This document shows, piece after piece, positions 17,215-25,095 of a DNA stretch of 64,000 nt (its first letter is position 1; each line of letters begins with the position of its first letter). A program made the position numbers and the translations under genes. Source of the DNA: Rhodothermales bacterium (lineage in GTDB: Bacteria; Bacteroidota; Rhodothermia; Rhodothermales; JANQRZ01); contig JBDUXZ010000031.1 in NCBI GenBank assembly GCA_039944855.1, forward strand, positions 1 through 64,000, written 5' to 3'. The notes beneath the pieces were generated by a model, which was not told the DNA's origin, made no database searches, and saw only the letters and a list, made by a program, of their open reading frames with translations.

Positions 17215-18092
17215 GGGTGCTCGTCACTGGGGCGAACGGGCAGGTCGGCCGCGAATTGCTGCGCGCCGCGCCCGACTTCGGTGTCGAAGTGATCGGGCTG
17301 ACGCGGGCCGACCTCGACGTGGCGGACCGCGAAGCCGTGCAGGGAGCCGTCAAGAGACGCGCACCGGACATCGTCGTCAACGCGGCGGCGTACACAGCCG
17401 TGGATCGGGCCGAGACGGAGCCCGACCTCGCCTTCGCCGTCAACCGCGACGGCGCGGCGCACCTCGCCGAGGCTTGTGCCGACGCTGGGATTCCGCTCGT
17501 CCATTTCTCGACGGACTACGTCTTCGACGGGACGAAGGGCGCGTCGTACACCGAGGCCGATGCGCCGAACCCACTCGGGGTCTACGGGCAGAGCAAGTGG
17601 GCGGGGGAGGAGGCCGTGCGCGAGCGGATCGACCGCCACGTCATCCTCCGCACGAGTTGGGTGTTCAGCGCGCACGGGCACAACTTCGTCAAAACGATGC
17701 TCCGGCTGAGCCGTGAACGCGACGAACTCCGCGTCGTCGCCGATCAGCGCGGCAACCCGACGGCAGCGACGGACATCGCCCGGACCGCGCTCCGCATCGC
17801 GCAGCGGGCCGTTGCTGGAGAAACTGCTGCGTGGGGCACGTTCCACTTCGCGGGGACGCCCGCGACGACGTGGCACGGCCTCACCGAAGCCGGCGTTGCT
17901 GAAGCCCGGCGGCACGGCGAGGTCCGTGCCCAGCGCATCGAGCCGATCCCGACGAGCGACTATCCGACGCCGGCCCGTCGCCCGGTCGATGCGCGGCTCG
18001 ACGGCTCGCGGCTCGCCCGCGTGTGGGGCATCGAGCCGCCGCCGTGGCAGCCCGCGCTCGCCCGCGTGGTGGCCGAGGTGCTCGGGGCTTAG
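17211..18092 (+). CDS. rmlD: dTDP-4-dehydrorhamnose reductase
   Basis: Last enzyme of dTDP-rhamnose synthesis. The short-chain dehydrogenase starts VRVLVTGANGQVG, contains NAAAYTAVDRAE, FSTDYVFDG and the YGQSKWAGE catalytic tyrosine-lysine pair, and ends in a typical RmlD substrate domain; 293 residues. The GTG start overlaps the rmlC stop in GTGA, so translation is coupled. The TAG stop overlaps the convergent oxidoreductase gene by 4 bases. The RmlB dehydratase that should precede RmlC in the pathway is not in this window. Confidence 0.92.
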   Translation: MRVLVTGANGQVGRELLRAAPDFGVEVIGLTRADLDVADREAVQGAVKRRAPDIVVNAAAYTAVDRAETEPDLAFAVNRDGAAHLAEACADAGIPLVHFSTDYVFDGTKGASYTEADAPNPLGVYGQSKWAGEEAVRERIDRHVILRTSWVFSAHGHNFVKTMLRLSRERDELRVVADQRGNPTAATDIARTALRIAQRAVAGETAAWGTFHFAGTPATTWHGLTEAGVAEARRHGEVRAQRIEPIPTSDYPTPARRPVDARLDGSRLARVWGIEPPPWQPALARVVAEVLGA

Positions 18093-19117
18093 AGCTCGAC
18101 GCGGGCGCCGCCGTCGGCGAGCGAGCGCTTCGCGGCTTCGAGTAGGCGGACGACAGCGAGCCCATTCCAACCGTCCGTGCGGGGCCGCTCGCCCGTCCGC
18201 ACGCAGTCGATGAAGTGAGTGCACTCGGCGCGGAGCGGTTCCACCGACGGGATCTTCGGGATCGTGATGTCGCCCGAGCGAACGGTGATCGCCTCGGCGT
18301 AGCCGGTATAGCCGGGCTCGACCGCGTCGGCCCCTTTGTCGTAGATGCGCACCTTCTCGGCCGCCTCCACGTCATCCACGACCGCCATCTTCTTGCTCCC
18401 GACGACGGTCACTTTGCGGACCTTGTGGGGGTCGAGCCAACTCGTGTGGAGGTGCGCGATCCGGTTGTTCTCGAAGTAGACCGTCGCGAACACGACGTCT
18501 TCGACGCCGGGCTGGAGGATCGCCTGCCCCTGCGCCGCGACGGCCACGGGCGCACCGTCGATGAAGGCGAGGGCGAGGGCGAGGTCGTGCGGGGCGAGGC
18601 TCTCGAACGCGTTCTCCCGCTGCCGCACGATGCCGAGGTTGACACGCGTCGAGTAGAGGTACTGCACGTCGCCGAGCGCGCCGCTGTGGATGAGCGACTC
18701 GACGTAGCGGAAGGCGGGATGGTAGAGGAGCAGGTGCCCGACCATCAGCCGGAGATCGTTGTCCTCAGCGAGCGTGACGAGCCGCTCGGCCTGCTGCACC
18801 GTCTGCGCCATCGGCTTCTCGACGAAGACGTGTTTGCCCGCCCGCAGCGCCGCCTCTGCCATCAAGAAGTGCCGCGGCGTCTCCGTCGCCACGACGATGG
18901 CCTCGACCTCGTTCGACTCCACAAGGTCCTCGAACCGCGTCGTCGTCTTTAGGCCGGGGTGGGCGGCCTCGGCGCGGGCGAGCACGTCGGCGCTGTGGTC
19001 GCACGCGAGCACGACCTCGGCGTCCGGGAGGGCGGCGAAGTTGCGGAGCAGGTTCTGCCCCCAGTACCCGACGCCGACCTGCGCGATGCGGATGGGACGC
19101 GATGCGGTGGTGCTCAT
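18089..19117 (-). CDS. Gfo/Idh/MocA oxidoreductase, WbpB-like nucleotide-sugar 3-dehydrogenase
   Basis: The 342-residue NAD-dependent protein has the GxGxxGxN Rossmann start (VGVGYWGQNLLRNF), EKPMAQT with the conserved catalytic lysine, and the GHLLLYHPAF and HDLALALAF blocks. Among Gfo/Idh/MocA proteins this looks like WbpB/WlbA, which oxidises C3 of UDP-GlcNAc-uronate. That reading is supported by the WbpE-like aminotransferase 23 bases upstream and the WbpD-like acetyltransferase beyond: together they would make a 2,3-diacetamido or 3-acetamido sugar. The exact substrate is not determined by the sequence. Confidence 0.82.
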   Translation of the reverse strand: MSTTASRPIRIAQVGVGYWGQNLLRNFAALPDAEVVLACDHSADVLARAEAAHPGLKTTTRFEDLVESNEVEAIVVATETPRHFLMAEAALRAGKHVFVEKPMAQTVQQAERLVTLAEDNDLRLMVGHLLLYHPAFRYVESLIHSGALGDVQYLYSTRVNLGIVRQRENAFESLAPHDLALALAFIDGAPVAVAAQGQAILQPGVEDVVFATVYFENNRIAHLHTSWLDPHKVRKVTVVGSKKMAVVDDVEAAEKVRIYDKGADAVEPGYTGYAEAITVRSGDITIPKIPSVEPLRAECTHFIDCVRTGERPRTDGWNGLAVVRLLEAAKRSLADGGARVEL

Positions 19118-19140
19118 GGGCTCGGTCGAGAGGAGGAGCG

Positions 19141-20265
19141 TTACACTGGTACGTGGTCGCCGACGAACGCGCGCACCGACTCGGCGATGAAGCGGAGTTG
19201 GGCGAGCGTCAATTCAGGGTGCATCGGGAGCGAGAGCACTTCGCGGCCGGCGCGCTCGGTCTCGGGCAGGCTGCCCTCGCCGTAGCCCAGGTCCTCGTAC
19301 ACGCCGAGCCGGTGGAGCGGCACCGGATAGTAGATCATCGTCGGAATCCCGAGCGTCCGAAGGTGCGCCTGCAACTCGTCGCGGAGGGCTGCGGGGACGC
19401 GGATCGTGTATTGGTGGAAAACGTGCGTGCCGTTGGGGTCGCGGTGGGGCACCGTCACGGCGTCGCACCCGGCGAAGAGCGCGTCGTAGGCGCGGGCGGC
19501 GATCTGCCGGGCCTCCGTCCACGCGCCGAGGTGGCGGAGCTTCACCGAGAGGATCGCGCCCTGCATCCCGTCGAGCCGCGAGTTCACGCCGACGATCTCG
19601 TGGTGGTACTTCTTCCGCGCGCCGTGATTGGCGATCATCTTCGCCCGCTCGAAAAGCGCCTCTTCGTTGCCGATGATGGCGCCGCCGTCGCCGTAGGCGC
19701 CGAGGTTTTTGGAGGGGTAAAACGAGAGGCAGCCGAGGTCGCCGAGCGTGCCCGTCGGCCGGCCCTTGTATGTCGCGCCGATGGATTGCGCGCAGTCCTC
19801 GATCACGGCGAGCCCGTGCCGCTCGGCGATCGCGAGGATCGGGTCCATGTCGGCGGGCTGCCCGAAGAGGTGGACGGGCACGATGGCCTTCGTCCGTTCC
19901 GTGATCGCTGCCTCGATAAGCGCCGGGTCGAGGTTGAACGTCGCTGGGTCGATGTCGACGAAGACCGGCGTCGCGCCGAGGAGGGATGCGGCTTCGGCGG
20001 TGGCGATGAACGTGAACGCCGGGGTGATGATCTCGTCGCCCGGCCCGAGGCCGAGGGCGGCGTACGCGATCTGCAGCGCGTCTGTCCCGTTCCCCACGCC
20101 GAGGGCGAACCGCGCGTCGAGCGCCTCGCCGAGTTCGCGTTCGAAGGCGGCGACGAACGGCCCGCGCACGAACGCGCCGGATTCCAGCACGGCGCCGATC
20201 GCGGCGTCGAGTTCGTCACGGATCGCGGCGACCTGCGCGTGCAGGTCCACCATCTGAATCGTCAT
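19141..20265 (-). CDS. DegT/DnrJ/EryC1 aminotransferase, WbpE-like
   Basis: The PLP-dependent sugar aminotransferase of 374 residues carries the family blocks GNGTDALQIAYAALGLGPGDE, TFIATAEAASLLGATPVFVD, EDCAQSIGATYKG and SFYPSKNLGAYGDGGA, with the PLP lysine in the last (about residue 186). Best match in context is WbpE/WlbC, which aminates the C3-keto sugar made by the neighbouring WbpB-like enzyme. I chose the ATG at 20263-20265 (MTIQMVDLHAQ); about 38 bases upstream on the minus strand is a TAGCTTC -7-like box. The gap to the acetyltransferase contains a large inverted repeat. Confidence 0.88.
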   Translation of the reverse strand: MTIQMVDLHAQVAAIRDELDAAIGAVLESGAFVRGPFVAAFERELGEALDARFALGVGNGTDALQIAYAALGLGPGDEIITPAFTFIATAEAASLLGATPVFVDIDPATFNLDPALIEAAITERTKAIVPVHLFGQPADMDPILAIAERHGLAVIEDCAQSIGATYKGRPTGTLGDLGCLSFYPSKNLGAYGDGGAIIGNEEALFERAKMIANHGARKKYHHEIVGVNSRLDGMQGAILSVKLRHLGAWTEARQIAARAYDALFAGCDAVTVPHRDPNGTHVFHQYTIRVPAALRDELQAHLRTLGIPTMIYYPVPLHRLGVYEDLGYGEGSLPETERAGREVLSLPMHPELTLAQLRFIAESVRAFVGDHVPV

Positions 20266-20412
20266 AGGGCAGAGCGTAGGAGGGTCGTGGGACGGTCGCG
20301 CGGAAGCTACGCCGCGCGGCGACACGCCACGGCGGCCGAGCGTCGCTGCCGCACCGATCCCGCCGGATTTGCCGAACTCTCAACAGAGCTGACGCCTCCC
20401 TCCGCTCTTCCC

Positions 20413-20499
20413 GTCATCCCCGCGCAGACACGCGCGTCGGAGGCGGAGGGACCCACCGGGCTTGTAAACCCTCTGGATCCCCGCCTACGCGGGGATGAC
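20413..20499. repeat. Inverted repeat GTCATCCCCGCG ... CGCGGGGATGAC
   Basis: Perfect 12-base arms at 20413-20424 and 20488-20499 enclose 63 bases, with GGATCCCCGCCTACGCGGGGATGAC-like internal symmetry in the right half. The element sits between the wbpE-like and wbpD-like genes. From memory, very similar palindromes occur in many unrelated genomes; a genome search is needed to count copies here. Confidence 0.6.
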
Positions 20500-20533
20500 T
20501 TGTTTCTGGGGATGAGATGGGAGGAGCGGCGTG

Positions 20534-21298
20534 TTACTGCTTATCGAGCCGCTGCTCGTCGGGCACGGGCCGCACCGCTCGCGCCGGCACGCCGACGTGA
20601 ATCTGCCCGGCCTCAGCGTCGTGCGTCAGTACGGCGCCGGCGGCGACGACGGCCTCGGCGGCGACCTCTTTGTTCGGCAGCAGCACGGCGCCAACGCCGA
20701 GCCGCGCCCCGCGCCGCACCGTCGGCCCGCCGAAGTGGGCGAACCGTGCTTCCGTCCGCCCGATGTAGTTGTCGTTGCTCGTCAGCACGCCCGGCGCTAC
20801 GAACACGTCGTCCTCAATCGTCGAGTAGGCGGTGATGTACGCGTTCGTCTCCAGCTTGCACCGCGCCCCGACCGTCGACTTGTTCTCAATCGCGACGCCG
20901 CGCCCGACGATCGTGCCCGCACCGACGGTGACGTCTTCGCGGACCGTCGCGAGGTCGGCGATGAGCACGCGCTCCGCGATCCGGCACCCGGCGTAGAGCA
21001 CGGCCCCGGTGCCGACGAGGCAGCCGTCGCCGACGACCGCCGGGGGTTGATCGCCGTGCGCCGTCGTCGCGCTGCGGGCCGCGCGCATCGGCTGCTTGCC
21101 GACCGTGGCGTGATCGTCCACGCGGACGCCGTCGCCGAGCACCGTCCCGGCGTGGAGCACGACGTGGTGCCCGATCCGGCTCCCGGTTCCGATCTGCACG
21201 TCCGGGCCGACGACGGTGAAATGGCCGACTTCGACATCGTCATCGAGGGCAGCGGTGGGGTCGATCTGAGCGGTGGGGGCGATTCGGGAATCAGACAT
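20534..21298 (-). CDS. Hexapeptide-repeat N-acetyltransferase, WbpD-like
   Basis: The 254-residue protein is a left-handed beta-helix acyltransferase built of many (L/I/V)-G-x4 turns, with the SNDNYIGRTEAR stretch and the GGPTVRRGARLGVGAVLLP block resembling WbpD/WlbB, which acetylates the C3 amino group of a UDP sugar using acetyl-CoA. Its position before the WbpE-like and WbpB-like genes supports that role. I chose the ATG at 21296-21298; the open frame extends to 21451 but that part lacks hexapeptide periodicity. A TAGCTTG box lies about 40 bases upstream on the minus strand. Confidence 0.82.
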   Translation of the reverse strand: MSDSRIAPTAQIDPTAALDDDVEVGHFTVVGPDVQIGTGSRIGHHVVLHAGTVLGDGVRVDDHATVGKQPMRAARSATTAHGDQPPAVVGDGCLVGTGAVLYAGCRIAERVLIADLATVREDVTVGAGTIVGRGVAIENKSTVGARCKLETNAYITAYSTIEDDVFVAPGVLTSNDNYIGRTEARFAHFGGPTVRRGARLGVGAVLLPNKEVAAEAVVAAGAVLTHDAEAGQIHVGVPARAVRPVPDEQRLDKQ

Positions 21299-21412
21299 GC
21301 GGCGCAGCGGAATGGGGGCGGAAACGGCGGCGCAAGCTACGGCCGAGCCGGCCCCGCACCGAGCCGTCGCCGTATCTTGTCTGCTCCCCCCTCGAACCTC
21401 GCTCCCGAGCGC

Positions 21413-21547
21413 ATGAACCTGCTTCTCTCCCAACTCGCGGACGTGCCGCACGGCATCGGGCTGGAATGGATGCCGATCGCCAGCATCCTCGTCCCGGCCG
21501 TCCTGCTCCTCGTCCTGATCTACCTCGGCAGCCGCAACACGGTGTAG
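21413..21547 (+). CDS. Small membrane protein, 44 residues
   Basis: The short frame encodes MNLLLSQLADVPHGIGLEWM, then a single hydrophobic helix (about 21-38, IASILVPAVLLLVLIYLG) and the tail SRNTV. There is a TATCTTG -7-like box 34 bases before the ATG and the next gene starts 20 bases after the stop, so it looks real and co-transcribed with DUF2164. I do not recognise a family. Confidence 0.55.
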   Translation: MNLLLSQLADVPHGIGLEWMPIASILVPAVLLLVLIYLGSRNTV

Positions 21548-21567
21548 CGGAGGTACGACCGAAGACC

Positions 21568-21846
21568 ATGGCTATCGTCCTCCCCGACGAAACGCGGACC
21601 GAGCTCATCGCCGCGCTGAAGCGCTATTTCGCGGACGAACGCGACGAAGACATCGGCGACCTGCAAGCGACGTTCTTGCTCGATTTCGTCCTCAAAGAAG
21701 TCGGGCCGAGCATTTACAATCAGGCGATCAGCGATGCGCAGTCGGCCCTCAGTCGGGCCGTGGCCGATCTCGACGTGACGCTCTACGAGCCGGAGTTCGG
21801 CCATACGACGGACGCACGCACGCGGCGGAATAGAGGCAGCGACTGA
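21568..21846 (+). CDS. DUF2164 family protein
   Basis: The 92-residue protein matches DUF2164: a helix with LIAALKRYFADERDEDIGDLQATFLLDFVLKEVGP (family core), then YNQAISDAQ and the terminal LYEPEFG. The function of this family is unknown. The ATG at 21568 follows the microprotein by 20 bases. It has no signal peptide or membrane segment. A bidirectional terminator lies 38 bases downstream. Confidence 0.8.
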   Translation: MAIVLPDETRTELIAALKRYFADERDEDIGDLQATFLLDFVLKEVGPSIYNQAISDAQSALSRAVADLDVTLYEPEFGHTTDARTRRNRGSD

Positions 21847-21884
21847 GGGCGTGGCTTCGCAAGCGAATAGACGCTACATAAGAA

Positions 21885-21914
21885 AAGGCCCGCAACCGAT
21901 TGGCTGCGGGCCTT
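21885..21914. terminator. Bidirectional terminator between convergent genes
   Basis: AAGGCCCGCA (21885-21894) and TGCGGGCCTT (21905-21914) form a 10-base perfect stem with a 10-base loop; A-rich sequence lies to the left, giving a T run for the minus-strand transcript. It separates the DUF2164 gene from the TPR gene. Confidence 0.65.
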
Positions 21915-21935
21915 CCTCATGCGGAGGCGCGGGGG

Positions 21936-22940
21936 TTAGCCCTGCGCTTCGACCTGCGCGATGTAGTCGAGCTGGGCCTGGGCGCCGCTGACGATGGCGT
22001 CCTTACCGGCGCGACGGCCGTAGGTCTGAGCCTGCTGGAGCGAGCGCTTCGCGGCGGCGAGTTGCTCGGCCTTCACCTGGCTGACGCCGAGCTTGTAGTA
22101 TGCGTTCGCGTAGAGCGTGTTGAGCGTCGCGTCGTCGTCGGCGAGGAACGGAGCGGCTTTGTCGAGCCCCTCGATGGAACTGCTGAAACGGCCCGCCTGC
22201 AGTTCGGCGTAGGCGGCGCTGAGGTAGCCTTTGCCGACGGTCTCGCGGGCCTTCATCGCCATCGCTTCGTCGCCGGCGGCTTCGGCGCGCTCGGCGAGCT
22301 CGACGAGCGCGGCTTCGGAGCCTTCCGCGTCGCCGCTGCCGCGTAGCGCGACCCCGCGGACGTAGTAGTAGTTCATCTCGTCCGGGGCCATCTCGATCGC
22401 CGCGTCGAGGGCGGCGACGGCGCTCTCGAAGTCCTCGGCGCTGACGTAGGCGACGCCGGCGTTGTAGAACGTCTTGGCGCCCATCTCGGCGTCTTCGAGG
22501 TCGCGGGCGATCTCGGCGGCGCGCTGGAACTGCGCGGCGGCGTTGCCGAAGTCCTCGGCGTCGGAATAGGCGGAGCCGGCGTTGACGAACGCCTTGGCGG
22601 CGTTCCCGCGCACGTCGGTGACGCTGGCTTCGAGCTCCGTGTCGCCGGAGGAGGCGGCGATGTCGGCGGCCTGAAGGTACTGCTCGCCGGCCTCGATGTA
22701 GCTCTCGGCGGTGGCTTGCTGGCTCGCGGCCTGGGCGGCTTCGATGACCGCGCCGAACTCGGTGCGAGCCTCGGCATTCGCCGCGCCGCCTTCCGCGGGC
22801 GTCACCGCGACGTCTTCCATGTCGGTGTCGACGGCGACGGTGTCGGCGGAGGTTTGGGCGAACGCGCTGGCCGGGACGAGGGCCAGCAGCAGCGCGAAGG
22901 CGACGAGGCGGGGCAGGAGGGAGTTGGAGTTCATGTGCAT
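21936..22940 (-). CDS. Secreted tetratricopeptide-repeat protein
   Basis: The 334-residue protein has a signal peptide (LLPRLVAFALLLALVPASAFAQ) and then an alanine-rich array of helical pairs; TPR-type units are clearest at AKTFYNAGVAYVSAEDFESAVAALDAAIEMAPDEMNYYYVRGVAL and again near LYANAYYKLGVSQVKAEQLAAAKRSLQQA. Such proteins are periplasmic scaffolds; no partner is indicated. Two ATGs six bases apart could serve as start. A TAATTTAG sequence about 65 bases upstream on the minus strand resembles a -7 box. Confidence 0.78.
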   Translation of the reverse strand: MHMNSNSLLPRLVAFALLLALVPASAFAQTSADTVAVDTDMEDVAVTPAEGGAANAEARTEFGAVIEAAQAASQQATAESYIEAGEQYLQAADIAASSGDTELEASVTDVRGNAAKAFVNAGSAYSDAEDFGNAAAQFQRAAEIARDLEDAEMGAKTFYNAGVAYVSAEDFESAVAALDAAIEMAPDEMNYYYVRGVALRGSGDAEGSEAALVELAERAEAAGDEAMAMKARETVGKGYLSAAYAELQAGRFSSSIEGLDKAAPFLADDDATLNTLYANAYYKLGVSQVKAEQLAAAKRSLQQAQTYGRRAGKDAIVSGAQAQLDYIAQVEAQG

Positions 22941-23168
22941 CGGTTGGTTGCTGGTAGTTGGCGGCTTGCAGGTGCGGCCTACGCCGCGGGAAAGGAGCGG
23001 GATCCTAAATTACAAGGATCTTGCCGGAGTATTCAGGGGCATAAACGAGCCCCTCGTCGGCGATTCCTGTGTGGTGCGGTGGCCACGACTGTGCAGCCGG
23101 GTGCACGCTCGGTCCGCTCCAGAGACCCCGACAGAACGGATGGGTTGCCCACGTTCGCGTGCCGTTCG

Positions 23169-23882
23169 CTAGAAGTTCGGGAGGTGTCCGTACTCCTGAC
23201 AGAACGCGTGGATGATGTCGGCCGCCTCGCGCGGGTCGTCCGTCACCCAGAGGAGGTCGGGGTCCTCTTCCGAGATGTTGCCCGCCTCCAGGAGCGCGCC
23301 GCGGATCCAGTCCAGCAGCCCGCTCCAGAACTCCGACCCCATCAGGATTACGGGGAACCGCGTGGTCTTCTGTGTCTGAATCAGCGTCAGCGATTCGAAC
23401 AGCTCGTCGAGCGTCCCGAACCCGCCGGGGAGGACGACGAAGCCCATCGCGTATTTCACGAACATCGTCTTGCGCGCGAAGAAGAAGTCGAAGTTGATGG
23501 ACTTGTCGGGGTCCACGTAGGGGTTGCCGGACTGCTCGTGGGGGAGAGCGATGTTGAGCCCGGCCGAGACCCCGCCTGCCTCCTGCGCCCCTTTGTTCGC
23601 GGCCTCCATGATCCCCGGCCCGCCGCCGGTGATGACGCCGTAGCCGCGCTCGACGAGGGCGCGGCCGACCGCCACGCCGAGCTCGTAGTACGGCGTCCCC
23701 GGCTGTGTCCGTGCCGAGCCAAACACGCTCACGCACGGCCCGATCCGCGACATCACCTCGAACCCCTCGACGAACTCGCCCATGATGCGGAAGACCCGCC
23801 ACGTGTCTTTGATGCGGACTTCTTGCCAGACGCTCAATTCTTCCGGGGTCATCTGCACGCCGGCTGCGATGGGGGGCTTCAT
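23169..23882 (-). CDS. LOG-family protein (TIGR00730), putative cytokinin-type phosphoribohydrolase
   Basis: The 237-residue protein has the LOG signature: GSART-x-PGTPYYELG, GYGVITGGGPGIMEAANKGA and LPGGFGTLDELFE (near residue 152), a Rossmann-like fold. The family hydrolyses the N-glycosidic bond of nucleoside 5'-monophosphates and includes nucleotide pyrophosphatase PpnN-like members; the substrate here is not known. I chose the ATG at 23880-23882 (MKPPIAAG). A strong promoter candidate, TTG-N21-TAGGTTG, lies 34-64 bases upstream. Confidence 0.88.
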   Translation of the reverse strand: MKPPIAAGVQMTPEELSVWQEVRIKDTWRVFRIMGEFVEGFEVMSRIGPCVSVFGSARTQPGTPYYELGVAVGRALVERGYGVITGGGPGIMEAANKGAQEAGGVSAGLNIALPHEQSGNPYVDPDKSINFDFFFARKTMFVKYAMGFVVLPGGFGTLDELFESLTLIQTQKTTRFPVILMGSEFWSGLLDWIRGALLEAGNISEEDPDLLWVTDDPREAADIIHAFCQEYGHLPNF

Positions 23883-23915
23883 GGGAGGGGAGGGTATCGG
23901 TGGGAAGGAAGCCCG

Positions 23916-23946
23916 CAACCTAAAGCGGACACGCGTACCGCGGCAA
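23916..23946 (-). promoter_or_regulatory. Bacteroidota-type promoter candidate for the LOG gene
   Basis: On the minus strand TTG, a 21-base spacer and TAGGTTG match the -33/-7 pattern, ending 34 bases before the chosen ATG. Confidence 0.45.
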
Positions 23947-24073
23947 CGCTACGGGCCAGCGTCCACCGCATTTCGACACCGCACGCAACGAGGCGAGGGC
24001 CCCCGACCGAAGCCGAAGGCCCTCGCAGGGCGGTCGAAGCCCGGCGGTCACCGGGCGCCCGATCTATGGCCTG

Positions 24074-24769
24074 CTAGTTCTGCAGGCTCTGGCGGTACTG
24101 CTCGTTCGCGTAGAGCGCGATCTCGACGCGGCGGTTCTGCTGGCGGCCTTCCGGCGTCGCGTTCGAGGCGACGGGGTTGCTTTCGCCCATCCCCGAGATC
24201 TGCATGCGGCCGGGCGCGACGCCCTGCTGCGCGAGGTACGTAGCGACGGAGTTGGCCCGGCGCTCGGAGAGCGTCTGGTTGTACGAGTCCGATCCGGTCG
24301 CGTCCGTGTAGCCGACGACGAGGGCATCCGTGTTCGGGTAGTTGGCGAGGCTCCGCGAGAGGTCCGCGAGGTCGCTCCGGGCGCCGGCACGGAGGTCGTA
24401 GCTGTCGAAGTCGAAGAGGATCGCGTTGTCGAAGGTGATCCGGATGCCGGCCGTGTTGCCGTCTTCGCCGGGCACGGTCTCGACCGTGGCGTTCTCGAGC
24501 TCCTGGTCGAGCTCTTCGGCCTGCTCTTCCATCTGGTTGCCGATGATGGCGCCGGCGGTCCCGCCGACGGCGGCCCCGATGATGGCGCCGCGCGCCGTGG
24601 AGCCGGTGGCCTTGCCGATCACGCCGCCGACGACGGCGCCGGCACCTGCGCCGACGACGGCACCCTTACCGGTGTTGCTCATGCCCTGGCAGCCGAAGAG
24701 GGTCAGGCCGAGCATCGCGACGATGGCGAGCGGCACAGTGAGGCGGAGGCGATTGGATAACGTATTCAT
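24074..24769 (-). CDS. OmpA-family lipoprotein with glycine-zipper domain
   Basis: The 231-residue precursor has a lipoprotein signal (LTLFGC, cysteine about residue 27), then a glycine-zipper region rich in GAVVGAGAGAVVGGVIG and GAIIGAAVGGTAGAIIG repeats, a short acidic linker, and a C-terminal OmpA peptidoglycan-binding domain (FDFDSYDLRAGARSDLADL ... GYTDATGSDSYNQTLSERRA). It is probably an outer-membrane lipoprotein tethering the membrane to peptidoglycan. I chose the ATG at 24767-24769; the open frame upstream lacks signal features. Confidence 0.9.
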   Translation of the reverse strand: MNTLSNRLRLTVPLAIVAMLGLTLFGCQGMSNTGKGAVVGAGAGAVVGGVIGKATGSTARGAIIGAAVGGTAGAIIGNQMEEQAEELDQELENATVETVPGEDGNTAGIRITFDNAILFDFDSYDLRAGARSDLADLSRSLANYPNTDALVVGYTDATGSDSYNQTLSERRANSVATYLAQQGVAPGRMQISGMGESNPVASNATPEGRQQNRRVEIALYANEQYRQSLQN

Positions 24770-25095
24770 GGGTTCAGTCGATGGGTTCGTGCGGAGTGGT
24801 GGGCGGGGATGCCCCGCTTTAACCGCTATTAAGCGACTTGGTACTCTTTCAAGTTCCGTTCCTCCGCAGCCTGCGCTGCGTCTGCACGCGAAATCGAACC
24901 TGGAAACGCAGGGCGAGGCCCGAGGCCCGCACTCAATTCTGCACACCACCGTCATCCTAGCGGCACACCGCACGCCCCGCGCGTCCGTTGAGTTTATGTT
25001 AGGCCGCTTGCGCGCCCGAACCATCGGCCGAGCGCCCGGTATAGCCCTCGCGCAGTTCCACCTCCCGACTCTCTACTCCCGATCTCCGACTGAAC
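24770..25095. other. Intergenic region between divergent OmpA lipoprotein and nucleotidyltransferase genes
   Basis: The 326-base gap holds no convincing gene. The 24830-24870 part is AT-richer and on the minus strand reads TTGAAA, 15 bases, TAATAG, a possible promoter for the lipoprotein. The last 60 bases before 25096 contain repeated pyrimidine-rich words (CCCGACTCTCTACTCCCGA). Confidence 0.4.

Noticed and set aside
20266-20533. Possible small genes in the gap between wbpE-like and wbpD-like genes
   Set aside because: The sequence is taken up by the inverted repeat and shows no coding pattern.
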